Of a stretch of 64,000 nucleotides of DNA, positions 61,351 to 64,000 are shown one piece after another. The position numbers and the translations under genes were made by a program. Below the pieces are notes generated by a model. That model did not search any database. It worked only from the letters and a program-made list of their open reading frames with translations, and was not told where the DNA came from. How positions within the stretch are numbered: the first letter of the stretch is position 1; each line of letters begins with the position of its first letter. The DNA is from Spinacia oleracea (taxonomy: Eukaryota; Streptophyta; Magnoliopsida; Caryophyllales; Amaranthaceae), in assembly GCF_020520425.1 (NCBI RefSeq), contig NC_079491.1, forward strand, positions 27,457,449 through 27,521,448. Direction: 5' to 3'.

Positions 61351-61565
61351 TTCAAGAGCTTGAAAGATTATTACACGCGAATCGGAAAGCCATGGAAGCG
61401 TGGTTATCTTCTTTATGGTCCTCCAGGGACTGGAAAATCAACACTTGTTGCAGCCATGGCTAATCTTCTCGACTACGACATCTACTATATTGAATTAACA
61501 AGGAGTTAAAGAAGGTTGTTGATTGACAAAAAGAAGATGTCGAAGAACATTAACATTGATGAGAG
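61351..61565 (+). pseudogene. Fragment of a BCS1-type (AAA-ATPase) gene inside the Harbinger-like element
   Basis: The translation YYTRIGKPWKRGYLLYGPPG, TGKSTLVAAMANLLDYDIYY and IELT matches the start of the ATPase domain of plant mitochondrial or ER-associated AAA-ATPases of the BCS1-like family. The Walker A motif GPPGTGKST is intact (61417-61443). A TAA at 61507-61509 interrupts it; family-like residues (RRLLI) continue in frame just after, then similarity fades. Walker B and the rest of the domain are absent. Upstream frame from 61267 has no ATG and no clear similarity. It is a captured gene piece, not a working enzyme. Confidence 0.8.
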
Positions 61566-61853
61566 TAAGTTGATCGCGAACCTCTTCATCTTCAATAGCG
61601 TCCATTCGTTAATGGAGCTTGGAGAGTTTGGGGGAGTAGAGGAGAGAGAAAGGGGAGAGAAAGAGCGGTTGTCTTTCTTGGATTTCAAATGACAGCAATT
61701 GTAAATGGATTTCAAATGACAGCATGTTGGGCTTAATTTGCATAGGGTTGGATTTGGACCAAATCCAAATCCAAATCCTTTTAATTCCCAAACAATGTAT
61801 TTGGGCCAATTCCATCATTTCAAATGAAATGATGGTATCCAAACAGGCCATAA

Positions 61854-62143
61854 GTAACTTTACGAAATATTTACTTTGTGGTGATTAAAACAATCCCTAA
61901 ATTACACTTTTTTCGAAGATGATTACTAAGTATATTAAATTGTAATTTCATAACCCTCAACTCCTAAAGGTTATAATGAATGTTTAGTACGGAGTACATA
62001 ATATGATAATATCACATTTCTACCATTTCTCCATTAGCTTCTTGTCTACGACCCCCCGAGGCTAGAGATACGTTTATCAATTTCCTTTCTAGAGCACGTT
62101 GTTAGACAAACATTAAATTTTTAGATGATGAGAACATGTACAC
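61854..62143. other. Intergenic sequence, nothing recognised
   Basis: AT-rich DNA upstream of the truncated SINE. It contains ACGGAGTA, a word common at MITE edges in this plant group, but no element could be delimited. Confidence 0.35.
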
Positions 62144-62154
62144 AGATCCCAAGG

Positions 62155-62259
62155 CCACCCACAACAACAATTGGGAGAGGACTGTAACCTCTCCACTCAC
62201 AACTCGCCCCGAATCCGGATTAGCCCTAAGGATGAACCGTGTGTTAACACCAAAAAAAA
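62155..62259 (+). mobile_element. 5'-truncated SINE (family 2)
   Basis: Matches the 3' part of the full SINE at 63335-63509, from ACAACAATTGGGAG to GTTAACACC plus an A tail. It lacks the tRNA-like head. It is flanked by AGATCCCAAGG (62144-62154) and AGATCACAAGG (62260-62270), a target duplication with one mismatch, so truncation occurred at insertion. Confidence 0.8.
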
Positions 62260-62507
62260 AGATCACAAGGTCGGCCCGACTGAACTTATGAATGAAATGC
62301 AGACATGTACGTATGCCTAGGATACAAGTGTACAACCTCACTTTTTAAGAGGCTTTGATGAGTTGATGTATACCGTTTAACCAAGAAGGTGAGTCATCAT
62401 ACTACAATCACTAAGGTAGCATTAAATAATCTCCAACTATCAACTAACAACTAACAAGTAATTAACAACCCACACCCAATCCAAGAAAAGAATCAATTTT
62501 AAGCTCC

Positions 62508-62517
62508 CTATAAATAG
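62508..62517 (+). promoter_or_regulatory. TATA box of the second nsLTP gene
   Basis: CTATAAATAG lies 107 bp before the ATG, nearly the same spacing as in the intact nsLTP gene at 35141. Confidence 0.7.
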
Positions 62518-62614
62518 AAGCAACAATGAAACTCCTGAACCATATATCAACTGCCAATTAATTCAAGAGAGCATTATATCCTTTAACACAGCCACATTCT
62601 CTTAGACCAATATA

Positions 62615-63069
62615 ATGGATAGCTCTGCTGTTGTTGTTAAGTTAGGTTGTGCACTCTTGATCATGTGCATGTTGATGCATGTTGAGGCTGCTGTAACTTG
62701 TGGACAGGTTACCAGTAGCCTAGCACCATGCATAGGATACCTTGAGGGAAACGGAAGTCCATCCCCGGCTTAAAGCTTGCTGTGGTGGGATTAAGTCCCT
62801 TAACAGTATGGCTTCCACCCCAGATGATAGGAAAGCTGCTTGCGGATGCCTAAAGTCTGCGGCTGCTTCTGTTAAGGGTATTAACTATTCCGCAGCAAGT
62901 TCCCTTCCTGCTAAATGTGGTGTCAACATTCCCTACCCATTTAGCACCTCAACCGACTGTTCTAAGTAAGTTCATTCCTTCACATAACATCTATCTCTGC
63001 TGTAAAAGCAGTTCCTTATTCTAACTTGCATATATTATCTTGGACTTGTTACTTCGCAGGATTAACTAG
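62615..63069 (+). pseudogene. Second nsLTP gene, frameshifted by a 7-bp insertion
   Basis: Starts MDSSAVVVKLGCALLIMCML, a signal peptide followed by [19 protein letters not shown], a type-1 nsLTP. The frame meets TAA at 62771-62773 after 52 codons. From 62778 the rest reads on in another frame ([29 protein letters not shown]) with all remaining family cysteines. The cause is seven bases, TAAAGCT at 62771-62777, between GCT and TGC, exactly before the C-C pair. The intron (62966-63059, GT-AG) sits at the same place as in the intact gene and the last codons would be K-I-N. Promoter and splice sites look normal, so loss is probably recent. It is a tandem paralog of the 35141 gene, same strand, about 27 kb away. 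Confidence 0.92.
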
Positions 63070-63334
63070 ACAGTAGTTATCTGAGCTTCAGGCGACAGAG
63101 AACTAGAGAAGTATCTATGTGCTATCATATGTCAGTACTCAGTAGTAGTACGTGTGTATAATAAGACTGAGTCTTGATAGTGATGAGACTCCTCCACCCG
63201 TTCATTTGAGTACGTCCTCATAGTGATCACACGACTCCACGAGTCGCTTGTATTTTGCTATTTCATGTATTGTATGTTTCAATTCTACTTAATTATGACT
63301 TCGGTTTTCTAAGTACTTCGTAAACCTGCAGTCT

Positions 63335-63509
63335 ACCAATTGTTTGTTGGTTCAGTGGTGATTGGGGTTGAATTTGGTAGGGAGAACTCGTGTTCGATCC
63401 CCTCAACAACAATTGGGAGGGGACTGGAACCTAACCACCCAAAACTCGCCCCTAATCCGGATTATCCCTAAGGGTGAACCGGGTGCTAACACAAAAAAAA
63501 ATAAAAAGA
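63335..63509 (+). mobile_element. Full-length tRNA-derived SINE (family 2)
   Basis: Box A-like TGGTTCAGTGGTGATTGGG and box B GTGTTCGATCCCC lie at the start, followed by a body containing CCTAATCCGGATTATCCC and an A-rich tail. A 13-bp duplication, AAACCTGCAGTCT, flanks it (63322-63334 and 63510-63522). It lies about 270 bp after the broken nsLTP gene. Frames crossing it (63362-63598, 63403-63615 minus) are not genes. Confidence 0.9.
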
Positions 63510-63522
63510 AAACCTGCAGTCT

Positions 63523-64000
63523 TGTTCTATCCTCTACTTTCACCTCTGGAATATCCAATTCGATCAACAGCCTAAGTAACAATGATGATAACATTTGACT
63601 GTGAAGTGTAAACAATGATCAATATTAAGTGGAAAAAACAAAATCAACCTTGTTTTATCAATAAACCTCGTGCTTGTCCCTTCTCTCTAAAAATTATATT
63701 CGAGAGTAATCTTGTAAAAATTAAAGTTTAATAAGATTCCTCAAGATAATTTTAAGGATTTTTTGTCATTTAACACCTTAAAAAAACCAGTTTTTGTAAT
63801 TTAACACCTTACTTATTTTCTATTGTTTTTAAACACCTTAAAAAACAAAAAAATTTAGAAATCAACACCACTTGACAATTTTTGCTAGAAAAAACATTAG
63901 TTTTTAACTATGCTAAAGTTCCAAGGCATGATATGGTGGTAAATAACTCCTTCTACCATCAAATTAGCATGATTAAAAATCAACGTTTTTTTCTTATGGA
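63523..64000. other. AT-rich intergenic end of the window
   Basis: No gene recognised. Four AACACCTTA-type words between 63770 and 63840 form a loose short repeat. Confidence 0.4.

Larger units (their letters stand above)
60716..61850. mobile_element. Harbinger-like non-autonomous element carrying an AAA-ATPase gene piece
   Basis: Left end GGTAGTGTTTGGATAC and right end (read inward) TGGCCTGTTTGGATAC, both continuing into ATTTCATTTGAAATGAT. TAA flanks each side (60713-60715 and 61851-61853). A GGCC-TGTTTGG terminus with a TAA target duplication is typical of PIF/Harbinger (Tourist-like) elements. It is 1135 bp long with no transposase. The interior holds part of a host AAA-ATPase gene at 61351-61509. 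Confidence 0.72.

Overview
This is nuclear DNA from a flowering plant, almost certainly spinach (Spinacia oleracea) or a very close relative. The main reason is the gene at 35141-35595. Its spliced product has a 26-residue signal peptide and a 91-residue mature part that I recognise as the classic spinach non-specific lipid-transfer protein (nsLTP1). Every other large feature is a plant transposable element. There are no bacterial genes, rRNA genes, CRISPR arrays or free tRNA genes.

Layout. (1) 63-26247: a short terminal-inverted-repeat element (copy A, 8-bp target duplication AATTTATT) is split by a 26-kb CACTA (En/Spm-type) transposon at 157-26130. The CACTA element holds a tnp2 transposase pseudogene (nonsense codon, plus a 1.4-kb solo LTR in its DUF4216 part) and an 11-exon Transposase_24/Ulp1-protease pseudogene. 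It also holds two arrays of a related 160-bp satellite; the larger (about 14.6 kb, about 91 units) lies inside one intron of the protease gene. (2) 26248-27499: intergenic. (3) 27500-34272: a second, inverted copy (B, TSD TAGCTGAA) of the same short element, split by a very young non-coding LTR element (LARD type, 27699-34108, TSD AGAAT). (4) 34273-39488: the intact nsLTP gene, a SINE and AT-rich repeats. (5) 39494-46910: a very young gag-only Ty3/gypsy element (TR-GAG type, TSD TTTCA). (6) 47026-50935: a non-autonomous CACTA element in inverted orientation (TSD ATC). It shares both ends with the big CACTA and carries exons of a GPAT9-like acyltransferase. (7) 51.4-54.0 kb: a decayed Ty1/copia element. 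(8) 54709-60297: an older non-coding LTR element on the minus strand (TSD GTAAA). (9) 60716-61850: a Harbinger-like element carrying a piece of a BCS1-type AAA-ATPase gene. (10) 61.9-63.5 kb: a second nsLTP gene, broken by a 7-bp insertion, flanked by two copies of one SINE family.

The window reads as a small nsLTP locus (one working copy, one broken) pulled apart by nested insertions. Insertion boundaries were resolved by matching target-site duplications, and the broken genes by splice phase. The most unusual feature is the satellite, with higher-order structure, inside an intron of a transposon's protease gene. The next is the gene-capturing CACTA derivative, in which a spliced chimeric reading frame still exists. 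All family names rest on reading the sequence; no database search was run.
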